This document shows, one piece after another, positions 13,991-22,061 of a DNA stretch of 23,455 nt. Under the pieces are notes generated by a model that saw only the letters and a list, made by a program, of their open reading frames with translations, had not been told where the DNA came from and made no database searches. The stretch's first letter is position 1. Each line of letters starts with the position of its first letter. The stretch covers positions 1 through 23,455 of the forward strand of contig JAQAZZ010000079.1 of the NCBI GenBank assembly GCA_032127075.1. Reading direction: 5' to 3'. Origin of the DNA: GCA-2699445 sp032127075. GTDB taxonomy: Bacteria > Actinomycetota > Actinomycetes > S36-B12 > GCA-2699445. A program made the translations under genes and the position numbers.

Positions 13991-15853
13991 TCACCCGGGC
14001 GCCCCCTGCGGTGGTGGGTCCCAGCAAGGTGGATCGGGGGGTGGTTCGTGCGCTGGCTCGAGGGGTGGTTCGTGGTGGGTGTGGAGGGTGGCCCCGGTGG
14101 GGGTGGTCCAGGTGTAGCCGTCGTCGGTGTTGTCGAGTTGCCATCGTCGTCGGGTTTTCTGGTGGTGGTGCCGCCGGCATAGCGGCCCGAGGTTCTCCGG
14201 CGCAGTAGCACCCGCCGGGTAGGGGACGGTGTGGTCGAGGTCGCACAGGTAGGAGGGTCGGCGGCAGCCGGGCATCCGGCAGTAGGGTTCCCGCGCCCGG
14301 ACGTGGCGGGCGAGTGCTGTGGTGGGGGTGTAGCTGCGGGTGCCGGTGGCGGTGAGGGTTCCGACGGCGTCGGTGATCCAAGCCCGCCAGCGCCCGTCGG
14401 CGGCCAGATCGCGGGCGGTGTCGGCGTCGAGGGGTCCGTGGCCCACGAGGTGGGCGGGCTCGTCGGCCAGGCGCAGCAGCGTCTCCAGGGACACCACGAC
14501 GCACACCTCCACCCCCGCACCCCCACGACCGGGAGCATCCGGGCTGCCGGGTGCGGGACCGTCGCCGGGATCCGGACCGCGGCCGCCGTCGGCGCCGATG
14601 TGGTCGCCGGCGTCCGGGCCGTCGACTGATCCGCCGCCATGGGCGCCGCGACCTGAGCCAACTCCCGAACTGCGGGTGGGGACACCGGGGGTGGGGGTGT
14701 GGAGGAGGAGGTCGGTGAGCAGGTCGGCGCGCTTCTGGTCCCGGGTGCGGGTGGGGTCGTCCAACCCGGCGGCCAGGGCGGTGAGGCGGCGGTGGATGCG
14801 GTGGGCGTCCAGGGTGGGCAGGGTGGCGATCAGGTCGGTGGACCCGTCGCCCTGTTCGACCAGCACCACCCGGCGCCGCGACCGGGCCCTCGCTTTGGCC
14901 TTGGCCGCGGAGTCGGGGAACCGCCGCAGCCGGATCCTCCTCGCGGCGGCCAACACCTCCGAGGGGATCCAGGGCCGCCGCCCGCACCGGTGCCGGTCGG
15001 CGAGCTTGTCCAGCAGTTCGGTCACTACGGCTGTTTGCTGGTGGGGGTCCAGGGCCGCGCAGTCGGCCAGCACCTGCTTCACGGCCCATCCGGAGCACAG
15101 GCCCGCCTCCACGGCGGCCTCGAGGCCGGGGTGCGCGGCCAGGTCCCGCGCCGAGGCGATGCGGGAGGCCGCAGAGCCCGGGGACAGGCGCAGCGCCACG
15201 GCGAGTTCTTCGCGGGCGGGGTCGGCCATCCGCGGCCACCGGTCCACCTCCGGCAGCTCCACCTCGGCGGCCCCGGCGACGGCGACCACCGCGGCCTGGG
15301 CCTGCACCTGGCACCACTCCGACACAGCCGCCCACGCCGCGGCCACCACCATCTGGCACGCGCACGGGAACCCCGGCACGCTCCCGGCCTCCGGCTCACC
15401 CGGAGCCGCCATACCCGGATGCGGATACGGACACGCCGCCCCCGGCACCGGGAACCCCGCCTGCGGCGTGCCCCGGGGAGCCGCACCCCGGACAGCCGAC
15501 CGCGGACCCCCCGCGGAGCCGGTGCCGGCCTGGCCCGGGAGGGGCCGCGGCCCGCGAGGGGTGTCGGTATGCCGCAGGCTCATCAAAGCGTTGATCAGCA
15601 GCGGCCCGGGATCCAGCCGCATCAGCCGACGCACCTCGGGACGCACATCGATGGCGTACCAGCCCGGATCCACCCACCCCGGACGCTCGGCCATCCACCA
15701 CGCCCGCAGCTGCGGCCCCAGCACCGCCTCCACCGCCGACACCACCGCCACAGCACCAGCCACACCCGCAACCGAACCCGCGCCGCCGGCGCCAGCTGTG
15801 CGGAGGGGGTCGGATCCCTCGGCTCCGTCGGCGGAACCACCTTTGTCGAACAT
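13991..15853 (-). CDS. DUF222/13E12-type HNH endonuclease, SOS-controlled
   Basis: 620 residues. The middle (about 205-365) is the helical DUF222 region (REELAVALRLSPGSAASRIA, AVKQVLADC, LDPHQQTAVVTELLD). The C-terminus holds a complete HNH nuclease at about 525-566: CRMPGC, then CDLDHTVPYPAG with the catalytic-type His541, N554 in ENLGPLC, and RRHHHQK. A Gly/Pro/Asp-rich linker at 387-447 separates them. Family members form multicopy 13E12 sets in mycobacteria and other actinobacteria; their biological role is poorly settled. ATG 15853 (MFDKGG) is chosen because it falls within the LexA box and 7 bases after a -10-like TAGGCT, so the mRNA is probably leaderless. The first 200 residues are low-complexity and not recognised. 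It appears intact. Confidence 0.9.
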   Translation of the reverse strand: MFDKGGSADGAEGSDPLRTAGAGGAGSVAGVAGAVAVVSAVEAVLGPQLRAWWMAERPGWVDPGWYAIDVRPEVRRLMRLDPGPLLINALMSLRHTDTPRGPRPLPGQAGTGSAGGPRSAVRGAAPRGTPQAGFPVPGAACPYPHPGMAAPGEPEAGSVPGFPCACQMVVAAAWAAVSEWCQVQAQAAVVAVAGAAEVELPEVDRWPRMADPAREELAVALRLSPGSAASRIASARDLAAHPGLEAAVEAGLCSGWAVKQVLADCAALDPHQQTAVVTELLDKLADRHRCGRRPWIPSEVLAAARRIRLRRFPDSAAKAKARARSRRRVVLVEQGDGSTDLIATLPTLDAHRIHRRLTALAAGLDDPTRTRDQKRADLLTDLLLHTPTPGVPTRSSGVGSGRGAHGGGSVDGPDAGDHIGADGGRGPDPGDGPAPGSPDAPGRGGAGVEVCVVVSLETLLRLADEPAHLVGHGPLDADTARDLAADGRWRAWITDAVGTLTATGTRSYTPTTALARHVRAREPYCRMPGCRRPSYLCDLDHTVPYPAGATAPENLGPLCRRHHHQKTRRRWQLDNTDDGYTWTTPTGATLHTHHEPPLEPAHEPPPDPPCWDPPPQGAPG

Positions 15854-15861
15854 GTGTTCGA
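15846..15861 (-). promoter_or_regulatory. LexA (SOS) box overlapping the HNH gene start
   Basis: The sequence TCGAACATGTGTTCGA is a perfect match to the mycobacterial/actinobacterial LexA consensus TCGAAC-N4-GTTCGA. On the minus strand it covers the start codon: the ATG and the next five bases (TTCGA, codons 2-3, Phe-Asp) lie inside it. LexA bound here would cover both the start site and the edge of the -10. Confidence 0.85.
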
Positions 15862-15866
15862 GCCTA
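15861..15866 (-). promoter_or_regulatory. -10-like hexamer for leaderless HNH transcript
   Basis: TAGGCT fits the actinobacterial TAnnnT pattern and ends 7 bases before the ATG at 15853, so transcription would begin at or next to the start codon. No clear -35 is seen 16-18 bases further upstream. No ribosome site exists, which agrees with a leaderless mRNA. Confidence 0.5.
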
Positions 15867-16100
15867 TGTCAGACCCCCGACATTGATGATGTGACTGTCC
15901 CGATCGTCGTGCCTCAGCCTCCGACTGTCGCCCTGCTGGGTTGACCAGCATGTGAGCCGGGATCGAGGGCACCAGCTCCTACGGCACCGGGATCCAGACT
16001 CCCCACGGACCCAGCCCATCGTCGCGCCTGCCGCTGGCAGTTGCCCGACGAGCAGCTCCGACACAGCAGGTGAGTGCCGGAGATCACACTGTGCAGCCGT

Positions 16101-16129
16101 TTGGTCGCATTCTGTTCGGGGATACGAAC
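16101..16129 (+). promoter_or_regulatory. Possible promoter and inverted repeat upstream of M23 gene
   Basis: TTGGTC (16101-16106) and TACGAA (16123-16128) lie 16 bases apart and could be -35/-10 elements. The inverted repeat GTTCG-N6-CGAAC (16114-16118 / 16125-16129) overlaps the -10 and might be an operator or a short hairpin. The rest of the 293-base gap from 15862 to 16154 holds nothing I recognise apart from the HNH promoter. Confidence 0.3.
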
Positions 16130-16154
16130 GAAGACGACCCGAGGAGGAGGCATC

Positions 16155-16883
16155 GTGACGGCAACGACATCGCTGATGGGCAAGGCGGCCGCGGGCACCA
16201 CCGCCGGAGCCGGGGCGGCCCTGCTGGTGTTCGCCGGATCCGCAAACGCGGGGCAGGGCTACTCCCAGACCATCCTGCCCCAGGAGCCGGCCCCGGCCCC
16301 CGCGAGCAGCGTCCCGGCGCTGATCCAGCCGGTCGAGGAATTGCAGGTCGACTTGAGCGTCCTCGACGAGGACGAGAATGGCGAGGGGAGCGCCGGCGCT
16401 GCTCAGCGCAAGTCCGGAGCACCGGATCGAGAGGCAGGCACCCACACGACCGGCGATCTTCCCGGCGGCAGGGCAGTGCCCATGAAGGATTTCCGAGTCG
16501 GGCCGCTGTTCGGCCGTGTCGGCGGGCCGCACACCGGTGGAGTCCACAGCGGACTGGACATGGGGGCCGACCAGGGCACCCCGGTTTCGGCTATCTCCGA
16601 CGGCAAAGTCGAGGTGGCAGGCTGGCAGGGCGCGGCCGGCAAGTCGGTGACGATCGTCACCGCCAGCGGCAAGCGGATCCTCTACGGCCATCTCAGCCGG
16701 CTGAATGTCAGCCAGGGGGAGAAGGTTGCTGCCGGTGACCGTATCGGCGCCGTCGGCTCGACCGGAAACTCCACCGGACCGCATCTGCACTTGGGGGTCA
16801 CCAAGCCCGACGGCCAGAATATGGATCCGTTGAACTGGATGGGCATCTCCGCCAAGGACCTCGCGAAGTTCGGCAAGGACTGA
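16155..16883 (+). CDS. Secreted M23 (LytM/lysostaphin-type) peptidase
   Basis: 242 residues. GTG 16155 is fixed by GGAGG five bases upstream; the frame stays open further up without a ribosome site. The signal peptide (hydrophobic core AGAGAALLVFAG) is cut near ANA at about 30-32. An Ala/Pro linker and acidic stretch (VDLSVLDEDENGEG) precede the M23 domain at about 115-235. The zinc and catalytic residues are all present: His131 and Asp135 (HSGLD), His179 (YGHLS), His210 and His212 (GPHLHLG). M23 enzymes cleave peptide bridges in peptidoglycan, so a role in wall remodelling or hydrolase activation is likely. No separate cell-wall-binding domain is visible. Confidence 0.92.
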   Translation: MTATTSLMGKAAAGTTAGAGAALLVFAGSANAGQGYSQTILPQEPAPAPASSVPALIQPVEELQVDLSVLDEDENGEGSAGAAQRKSGAPDREAGTHTTGDLPGGRAVPMKDFRVGPLFGRVGGPHTGGVHSGLDMGADQGTPVSAISDGKVEVAGWQGAAGKSVTIVTASGKRILYGHLSRLNVSQGEKVAAGDRIGAVGSTGNSTGPHLHLGVTKPDGQNMDPLNWMGISAKDLAKFGKD

Positions 16884-16962
16884 CTCGCAGCTTCGCCGCG
16901 GCAGAGATGTGACTACGTATCCCTGCGGTCTGCCTCGGTGCGGTCTACCGCATCGTCGGATG

Positions 16963-16977
16963 AGCCGGCGACCGGCT
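16963..16977. terminator. Short hairpin between convergent genes
   Basis: AGCCGG-CGA-CCGGCT forms a 6-bp stem with a 3-base loop at the end of the minus-strand gene, touching its stop codon. A second small one, TGCGG-TCTA-CCGCA, lies at 16939-16952. Either could end the two converging transcripts; neither has a T-run. Confidence 0.4.
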
Positions 16978-17749
16978 ACTGCTCGCCGTCAGGCTGCGAG
17001 GCATCGCCTTGCGATGAGTTCTGCTTGCGGGGAGTGGACTTGCCGCCGAAGTCGAAGTCGAAGTCGAAGTCGAACTCCACCTTGGGCTTCCTGATCTTGG
17101 GGATGCCGGCGACCTCCTTGCGCTTCCCGACCTTGTCGATCGGCTTGCCGGGGCACACGTGGGTCACGTCGTGCACCTCGGTCACCTCGCCACCGGGTCC
17201 GCGGAAAGTGAGGGTCAACTTGGCGGTGCGCTTGGTGGGGATGCCGTCGAAGAGCGCGGAGAAGTCGCCGGCGACATCCAGGAGCTGGCGGGTTCGGCGG
17301 ATCTTGCTCAGCGGCACGCTGAGCACCCCGGTGGCCTCGTCCACCTGGCCCTTCACGACGTAGGCGTTGACGCTGAGGGCGAACGTCGGCGCACACCGGC
17401 CCTCTTGGGTGTCGGCCAGCTGCACCGCCACCTGTGGTTTGCCACTTGCCCTGCGCGTCGCTGCCGACTTCGGCTTCTCGGATGTGCGGGCCTGCTCGGG
17501 CACGGTGTCGGATTCCGATGCGCGCTGGGTGGTCGTGGGCGTCGGGCTGCTGCTCGGCAGCAGCACGGGCAGACCGGCGGTGGGCTGTTCCGGCATCGGC
17601 CGGACGCCGGCAACCCAGGCGGCGGTCGCGATGACCGCGCAGGCCGTCAGCGTCCCCAAAGAGACAGTCAGCCAGGACGTTCGCCGCACATGGTCCCGCT
17701 CAATGTCCGCGGCCTGCCCATTGTCCACAGGCGACACCCTATGTCGCAT
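16976..17749 (-). CDS. Single-pass membrane protein with extracytoplasmic domain and FD-repeat tail
   Basis: 257 residues from ATG 17749; the ribosome site is weak and a GTG at codon 5 or an upstream ATG at 17818 are alternatives. A short cytoplasmic N-terminus with Arg (HVRRTSW) precedes one membrane segment (about 27-47). A Pro/Ser/Thr-rich linker follows (LLPSSSPTPTTTQRASES). Then comes a globular outer domain, about 105-205, with two Cys (GRCAPTF, THVCPGK) likely to form a disulfide. The tail carries VEFDFDFDFDFGGK and is charged and flexible. No family is recognised. It is divergent from the hydrolase at 17809 with 59 bases between, and convergent with the M23 gene, so a wall- or membrane-linked role is only a guess from context. 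Confidence 0.72.
   Translation of the reverse strand: MRHRVSPVDNGQAADIERDHVRRTSWLTVSLGTLTACAVIATAAWVAGVRPMPEQPTAGLPVLLPSSSPTPTTTQRASESDTVPEQARTSEKPKSAATRRASGKPQVAVQLADTQEGRCAPTFALSVNAYVVKGQVDEATGVLSVPLSKIRRTRQLLDVAGDFSALFDGIPTKRTAKLTLTFRGPGGEVTEVHDVTHVCPGKPIDKVGKRKEVAGIPKIRKPKVEFDFDFDFDFGGKSTPRKQNSSQGDASQPDGEQ
17048..17074 (+). repeat. Hexanucleotide microsatellite (GTCGAA)4
   Basis: Four perfect copies of GTCGAA (17051-17074) preceded by GAA. On the minus strand they code for the alternating Phe-Asp tract in the tail of the membrane protein. Because the unit is 6 bases, copy-number change would lengthen or shorten the tract without shifting frame. Confidence 0.92.
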
Positions 17750-17808
17750 CGCCGCGTCCGTCCCCGGCTTGCCCGGGATACCGTGTCGAGCCACGCGGAG
17801 GAGGTGGC

Positions 17809-18687
17809 ATGGCGGCACCCAACCGGTGCAGTTGCGCGGACTGCGACGCAGGACGGGCCGCGGGAGGGGACAATCGGGCCATGTCGGACTGGCGGGAGAT
17901 CACGAAGCCGGGGGACCACTGGGCGCCGGCGGGGCTTTCCGGATGGTTGCGGCTGTTGCCGGGCTGGGCGGCCCGGGTGGCCTCGGAGGCCCGATTCGCA
18001 GCCGAGGTGCGCCGGTTCGCCGCCATGCTTGCCCGCGATCCGGCGGCCCCGGCCGAGGGCCTGCCCCACGGGAACGGTCGGCCGGTTCTGCTGGTGCCGG
18101 GGTTCGGGTTCGGCGACGTGTCCACGTTGCCGCTGCAGGTGGCCCTGCACGAGGCCGGCTATCGCGTGGTGCGCTCGCAGATCGTTGCGAACATCCGGTG
18201 TTCGGACCGGACGGTGGAGTCGCTGGCAAGGATTGCCGCCGCCGAGGTCGCCGCCGACGGCGGGCGCCGCCTGCTGGTCGTGGGCCACAGCCGCGGCGGG
18301 ATGATCGCTCGCGGGCTGGCCGCCCGGCACCCGGACCTTGTTGCCCGGGTCATCAGCATGGGTGCCCCGCTGAACCACGAGTTCGCCTTCTACGAGATCC
18401 CGCAGCCGATGGTCTCGGTGCTGAGGGCGGCCCACTGGCGGGATCCGGTTCTTCGTGAGCGCAAATGCGTGACTCCTGACTGCAGCTGCCCCTACATGTT
18501 GGCCGCTCACAAACCGCTGCCGGCCGGTGTCGAACTGGTGTCGGTCTACAGCAGGACCGATGGGATCGTCGACTGGCGGGCGTGTGTGGTCCCGGGGGCC
18601 AGGAACATCGAGGTGCCAGGCACCCACCTGGGCATGGGATTGGAGCCGGCCACAGTCCGGGTGGTCTTGGCAGAGCTCGCCGATTGA
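17809..18687 (+). CDS. Alpha/beta hydrolase (lipase/esterase-like)
   Basis: 292 residues. ATG 17809 has a strong ribosome site (GGAGGAGG, 4 bases upstream); ATG 17881 is a weaker alternative that removes the Cys-rich leader NRCSCADCDAG. The fold shows an early strand VLLVPGFGFGD at 93-103 (oxyanion loop), the nucleophile elbow GHSRGG with Ser161, the acid in YSRTDGIVDW (Asp251) and the base in GTHLGM (His273). This is a complete Ser-Asp-His triad of the lipase/triacylglycerol-esterase type. Extra Cys (CVTPDCSC near 220-227) in the cap may be paired. There is no signal peptide. The substrate is unknown, probably an ester of moderate chain length. It is 25 bases from the converging MDR gene. 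Confidence 0.85.
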   Translation: MAAPNRCSCADCDAGRAAGGDNRAMSDWREITKPGDHWAPAGLSGWLRLLPGWAARVASEARFAAEVRRFAAMLARDPAAPAEGLPHGNGRPVLLVPGFGFGDVSTLPLQVALHEAGYRVVRSQIVANIRCSDRTVESLARIAAAEVAADGGRRLLVVGHSRGGMIARGLAARHPDLVARVISMGAPLNHEFAFYEIPQPMVSVLRAAHWRDPVLRERKCVTPDCSCPYMLAAHKPLPAGVELVSVYSRTDGIVDWRACVVPGARNIEVPGTHLGMGLEPATVRVVLAELAD

Positions 18688-18712
18688 GCCGCTGCAGCCT
18701 TCCGGGGAGCCG

Positions 18713-19684
18713 CTATCCCTTGGGGCGCAGCACCAACTTCCCGCGGACGCCACGGGTGTCGATTCTGTGCAGCGCCTCCGCGGCACCGTCCAGTGGGAGC
18801 GCCTCGGCGATGAGGGGCCGCAAAGCCCCCGACTCGATCCCTGGCGCGAGTGCGGCCCACTGCTCTGCCAGGTAGCCGGGTCTGGCCAGTGCGAAGGATC
18901 CCCACGAGACGCCGACCACTGCGGTGTTGTTGAGCAGCAGTCGGTTCACCTTGACCGTGGGTATCTCACCGCCGGCGAACCCGATCACCAGCAGACGGCC
19001 CTCAGGCGCCAGGCTGCGCAGCGAGTCGGTGAAACGGTCGCCGCCCACCGGATCGACGACGATGTCCACCCCCCGCCCTTCGGTGATTTCCCTGACGCTG
19101 TCGCGGAAGCCGTCCGCGAGCACAACATCATCGGCCCCGGCGGAGATGGCAGCTGGGGTCTTGTCGGGCGACGACACCACGGCGATCGAGTGCGCCCCCC
19201 GCCACCGGAGGAACTGCAGGGCGGCGGTGCCCACGCCTCCCGCCGCGCCGTGAACGAGGACAGTGTCGTCCCGCCGCAGCCCGCCGCGGCGGTCCAAGGC
19301 GAATTCGACAGTGAGGTAGTTCATCGGCAGCGCTGCCCCCATGTCGAACGACACGTCGCCAGGGAGTCGGTAGACGCCGGACGCCGGCGCGACTGCGCGC
19401 TCCGCGAAGCCGTTGAGCAGCGTGAGTGCGGCCACGCGGTCGCCGGGCTGCCACTGCGACCCCTCGGGTGCAGAGATGATGGTGCCGGCCACCTCGGAGC
19501 CTGGGATGAACGGCGGCGGGGGCTTCAACTGGTACATGCCGCGGCTGAGCAGCAGATCGGGGAACGCCACTCCCGCGGAATGCACATCGATCAGCACATG
19601 ATCGGGGGGGATGTCCGGCTCGGGCACTTCTGCGACCGCCAAGGCGTCCGGGCCGCTGAGCTCTGTGATCTGCACCGCTTTCAC
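18713..19684 (-). CDS. NADPH:quinone oxidoreductase-like MDR protein
   Basis: 323 residues, standard for zinc-free medium-chain reductases. The N-terminal GroES-like domain shows MKAVQITELSGPDAL, VHSAGVAFPDLLLSRG and PPFIPGSEVAG. The dinucleotide-binding stretch VLVHGAAGGVGTAALQFL follows, then DIVVDPVGGD and LLVIGFAGGEIP, both typical of QOR-type enzymes. The zinc ligands of alcohol dehydrogenases are absent. Family members reduce quinones or enoyl/enone groups with NADPH. GTG 19684 has GGAG six bases upstream. It is divergent from the lipoprotein gene at 19758 with 73 bases between. No signal for a specific substrate is seen. Confidence 0.9.
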   Translation of the reverse strand: MKAVQITELSGPDALAVAEVPEPDIPPDHVLIDVHSAGVAFPDLLLSRGMYQLKPPPPFIPGSEVAGTIISAPEGSQWQPGDRVAALTLLNGFAERAVAPASGVYRLPGDVSFDMGAALPMNYLTVEFALDRRGGLRRDDTVLVHGAAGGVGTAALQFLRWRGAHSIAVVSSPDKTPAAISAGADDVVLADGFRDSVREITEGRGVDIVVDPVGGDRFTDSLRSLAPEGRLLVIGFAGGEIPTVKVNRLLLNNTAVVGVSWGSFALARPGYLAEQWAALAPGIESGALRPLIAEALPLDGAAEALHRIDTRGVRGKLVLRPKG

Positions 19685-19757
19685 GCGCCACTCCGTTCAG
19701 GTTGCCTCCCGACCCTATCCGGCGGTGGTAGAACCGACTAGCCCCGAAGGAGAGACC

Positions 19758-20462
19758 ATGAGCATCCGCCGCACCACAGCAGGACTCGCCGCTCTGCTGG
19801 TGTCCACCGCCGCCCTCGCCGCCTGCTCGTCCACCGACAGCGAACCGACCCCGTCGGCGAGTCCGACCGAATCGGCGACGGAGTCGGCTTCCGCGTCCGC
19901 CACCACGTCCGCCAGCGCCGGGCAGTCGCCCACGGCATCCGGCTCCGACAATGCGGCGACCGTGGAGTTCAACAAGAAGGTCCAGCAGGAGTTGAACGCA
20001 GTGGGCTGTCAGGCCGGTCCGGTGGACGGCGTCCCCGGAAAGCAGACCGACGCCGCGATCCTGCGGTTCCAGCAGGCGGCCGGGCTCACCGTCGACGGGG
20101 AACTAGGCCCCCAGACCGATGCCGCTCTGGACAAGGCCGCCGCCGCGGGCGAGACCGTTTGTACCGGGCAACCCACCGCCACGCCCAGCCCGACGGTGAC
20201 CCATTCCAGCGGTGCGGCCTGCACCGCGGAGTCGCTTTCCGCAGCGGTCAAGCAGGGCGAGACCATTGTCCGCTACACGTGCGCGGACTTCCTCGATGAT
20301 CGGATCGCAGCCGGGAAGGTGACGGAGCAAGGCCCCGAGTACAGCTTCTACGCACGCGTGGAAGGCGACGGATGGGTTGCGATGGACGCCAATCTGATCT
20401 GCGGGGACGTCGGTTCGGCGCTCCCGGCCAAGATCTACAAGTACTGCTCGGACGGGGAGTGA
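19758..20462 (+). CDS. Lipoprotein with peptidoglycan-binding (PGB_1) domain
   Basis: 234 residues. ATG 19758 has a good ribosome site (GAAGGAG). The lipoprotein signal ends in ALAAC, with Cys23 as lipidation site. A Ser/Thr/Ala/Pro-rich spacer (about 25-65) leads to a peptidoglycan_binding_1 domain at about 70-130: VQQELNAVGCQAGPVDGVPG, then KQTDAAILRFQQAAGLTVDG and LGPQTDAAL. After a second linker (TATPSPTVTHSS) a small C-terminal domain with several Cys (AACTAES, RYTCADF, LICGDV, YKYCSDG) is not recognised. The layout suits a protein tied to the membrane and touching the wall. It is 9 bases from the converging propeller gene. Confidence 0.88.
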   Translation: MSIRRTTAGLAALLVSTAALAACSSTDSEPTPSASPTESATESASASATTSASAGQSPTASGSDNAATVEFNKKVQQELNAVGCQAGPVDGVPGKQTDAAILRFQQAAGLTVDGELGPQTDAALDKAAAAGETVCTGQPTATPSPTVTHSSGAACTAESLSAAVKQGETIVRYTCADFLDDRIAAGKVTEQGPEYSFYARVEGDGWVAMDANLICGDVGSALPAKIYKYCSDGE

Positions 20463-20471
20463 GCAGGGGGG

Positions 20472-22028
20472 CTACTTCGTAGATGCCTTGGCGCCGCGCT
20501 TCGGCCCGGTGCCTGACTCGTTGCCAGCCCGGATCTGGACCTTGTAAGCGGTCTTGCGGGACAGTTTCTTGTGCTTCACCTTCGGCTTGGTGGTCTGCTT
20601 CCAGCCGCCGTAGGAGCCGCCCTTCTTCTTGATCCGCGACTGGTAGTAGTCGGCCGACCGCGTGTCGCTCCACGTGAGCTTCAGCGCCTTCCGCTTGCTC
20701 TTGACGGCAGGTTTGGCAGGTTTCGGCGGCTTGGTGATGAACGACTCGAGATCGCTCGCCGCTCCGATGCCGTCCGGATCGGTGGCCAGTGCGGTGTAGA
20801 AGTACTCCGTTCCGCGGGTCAAGCCGGTGAACGGGCACTCCACGGCGCTGCTGGCGTTCGCCCCGGCCGTGTCCGGGTCAGCGGCCTGACTGGCGGCCGG
20901 GGATGTGTACGGGTCCGCCAGAGACGATTCCTCGGTTGCGAAGAGGCACTTGATGTCCGTGGCTGCGGAGCCATCCGTGACCACAGTTGCGCGGCCAGTG
21001 GCGGTCTTGCCCTTCACATCCTGCGCCGGCGCGAGGTTCACCCTGGGGACGAGGCTGAACACCGTCGCGGTGTAGGGAGCCGGGGTGAAGCGCACGACCA
21101 CTGCCCTGCTCCCGTCGGATCCCACGGCGATCCCGACCAGACCCGGGGCGACCGGGGTGGTGGACGAGATGGAACCGTTGGCCAGTCGCACCGCGGCTAC
21201 GTTCCCGCTGTTGTATCCGGTCACATAGAGCGTGGCGCGGTCACGGGAAAGGGCTGCACCGATCGGACGGCCGGGCACCGGGATGTCGCGCAGCACTGCC
21301 CAACCGCCGGGCCCGTTGCCGAGCTCCTTCACGGAGTTGGCGCCCGCCCCGAAGTTGGTGACGTAGGCACGCCGGTCCGGGCCACGGCCGGTCGCGACAA
21401 CCCAGAACGGCTCGGGGCCGACAGGCACCGTCGCTACGGGACTCAGCGCGGGCAACGCAAGCACCGTGGCCGAATCGCCGCCGCGGTTGGCGGTGAAGGC
21501 GAAGGCACCGTCGCTGGTCACCGCGACCGAGTTCGGATTCACCCCGACAGCCGCGCTCGCGGCCACCGTCAGAGTGGCAGTGTCGATGGCCGAGACCTGT
21601 GCCGCGTTGAAGCGGGTGACGAGCAGTTGTGCACCGTCGGGCGTGAACGCCAAACCGGTTGGCCCTCCGGGCACGGGGATGTTCGTGGCCACGGTGTTGG
21701 TGGCCGTGTTGATCACCGATACGGAGTTGCTGTTGCGGTTGGCCACGTATACCCGGGAACCGTCGGGGGACACGGCTACACCTTGGGGGAAGTTCTGGAC
21801 GGGAATCGTTGCCGCCACGCTGTTGGTCTCCAACGAAACAACCGTCACATCGTTGGAGCCTCGGTTGGAGACATAGGCGGTCTCCCCGTCAGGAGTGATC
21901 GCAACACCCCAAGGCAGCGTGCCGGTGGGCACCGTTCCGATGATGTCTGCCGCCTGGGCCGTAGACGGTACGAGCAACCCGGCGGCACTGACCGCCACTG
22001 CCGCGAGAAGGACCAGCAATCGCTTCAT
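20472..22028 (-). CDS. Secreted YVTN-type beta-propeller protein with fibronectin III-like C-terminus
   Basis: 518 residues. ATG 22028 is selected by GAGGTGA upstream and begins a clean signal peptide (MKRLLVLLAAVAVSAAGLLV, cleavage near AQA at 24-26); an in-frame ATG six codons earlier would spoil it. Residues about 28-330 are YVTN/NHL-like repeats (GVAITPDGETAYVSNRGSND, GVAVSPDGSRVYVANRNSNS, GLAFTPDGAQLLVTRFNAAQ and more), giving probably a seven-bladed propeller. Residues about 345-440 hold a fibronectin-like segment with two Cys (KCLFATEES, ECPFTGLTRGTEYFYTA). The last 75 residues form a second, very Lys-rich Fn3-like module. Such proteins mediate binding at the cell surface; no catalytic site is evident. 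Confidence 0.87.
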   Translation of the reverse strand: MKRLLVLLAAVAVSAAGLLVPSTAQAADIIGTVPTGTLPWGVAITPDGETAYVSNRGSNDVTVVSLETNSVAATIPVQNFPQGVAVSPDGSRVYVANRNSNSVSVINTATNTVATNIPVPGGPTGLAFTPDGAQLLVTRFNAAQVSAIDTATLTVAASAAVGVNPNSVAVTSDGAFAFTANRGGDSATVLALPALSPVATVPVGPEPFWVVATGRGPDRRAYVTNFGAGANSVKELGNGPGGWAVLRDIPVPGRPIGAALSRDRATLYVTGYNSGNVAAVRLANGSISSTTPVAPGLVGIAVGSDGSRAVVVRFTPAPYTATVFSLVPRVNLAPAQDVKGKTATGRATVVTDGSAATDIKCLFATEESSLADPYTSPAASQAADPDTAGANASSAVECPFTGLTRGTEYFYTALATDPDGIGAASDLESFITKPPKPAKPAVKSKRKALKLTWSDTRSADYYQSRIKKKGGSYGGWKQTTKPKVKHKKLSRKTAYKVQIRAGNESGTGPKRGAKASTK

Positions 22029-22061
22029 GTCTGTCACCTCACCATCCATGCAACCCCCCTC

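Noticed and set aside
11864..14182. A 772-codon plus-strand open frame
   Set aside because: It is mostly antisense to the PaaK-like gene, whose motifs (TSGTTG, GRRDD) are clear. Only its 13511-13860 part has real protein similarity, to DUF389.
13740..15365. A 541-codon minus-strand open frame
   Set aside because: It is the HNH gene in a shifted frame; the HNH and DUF222 motifs are only in the frame ending at 13991.
13991..15853. Intact insertion sequence or phage element around the HNH gene
   Set aside because: I found no transposase, integrase, terminal inverted repeats or target duplications beside it, so mobility is not supported by this sequence alone.
16114..16129. Second LexA box
   Set aside because: The half-sites are in reverse order (GTTCG then CGAAC, 6 apart), not CGAAC-N4-GTTCG, so it does not fit LexA.
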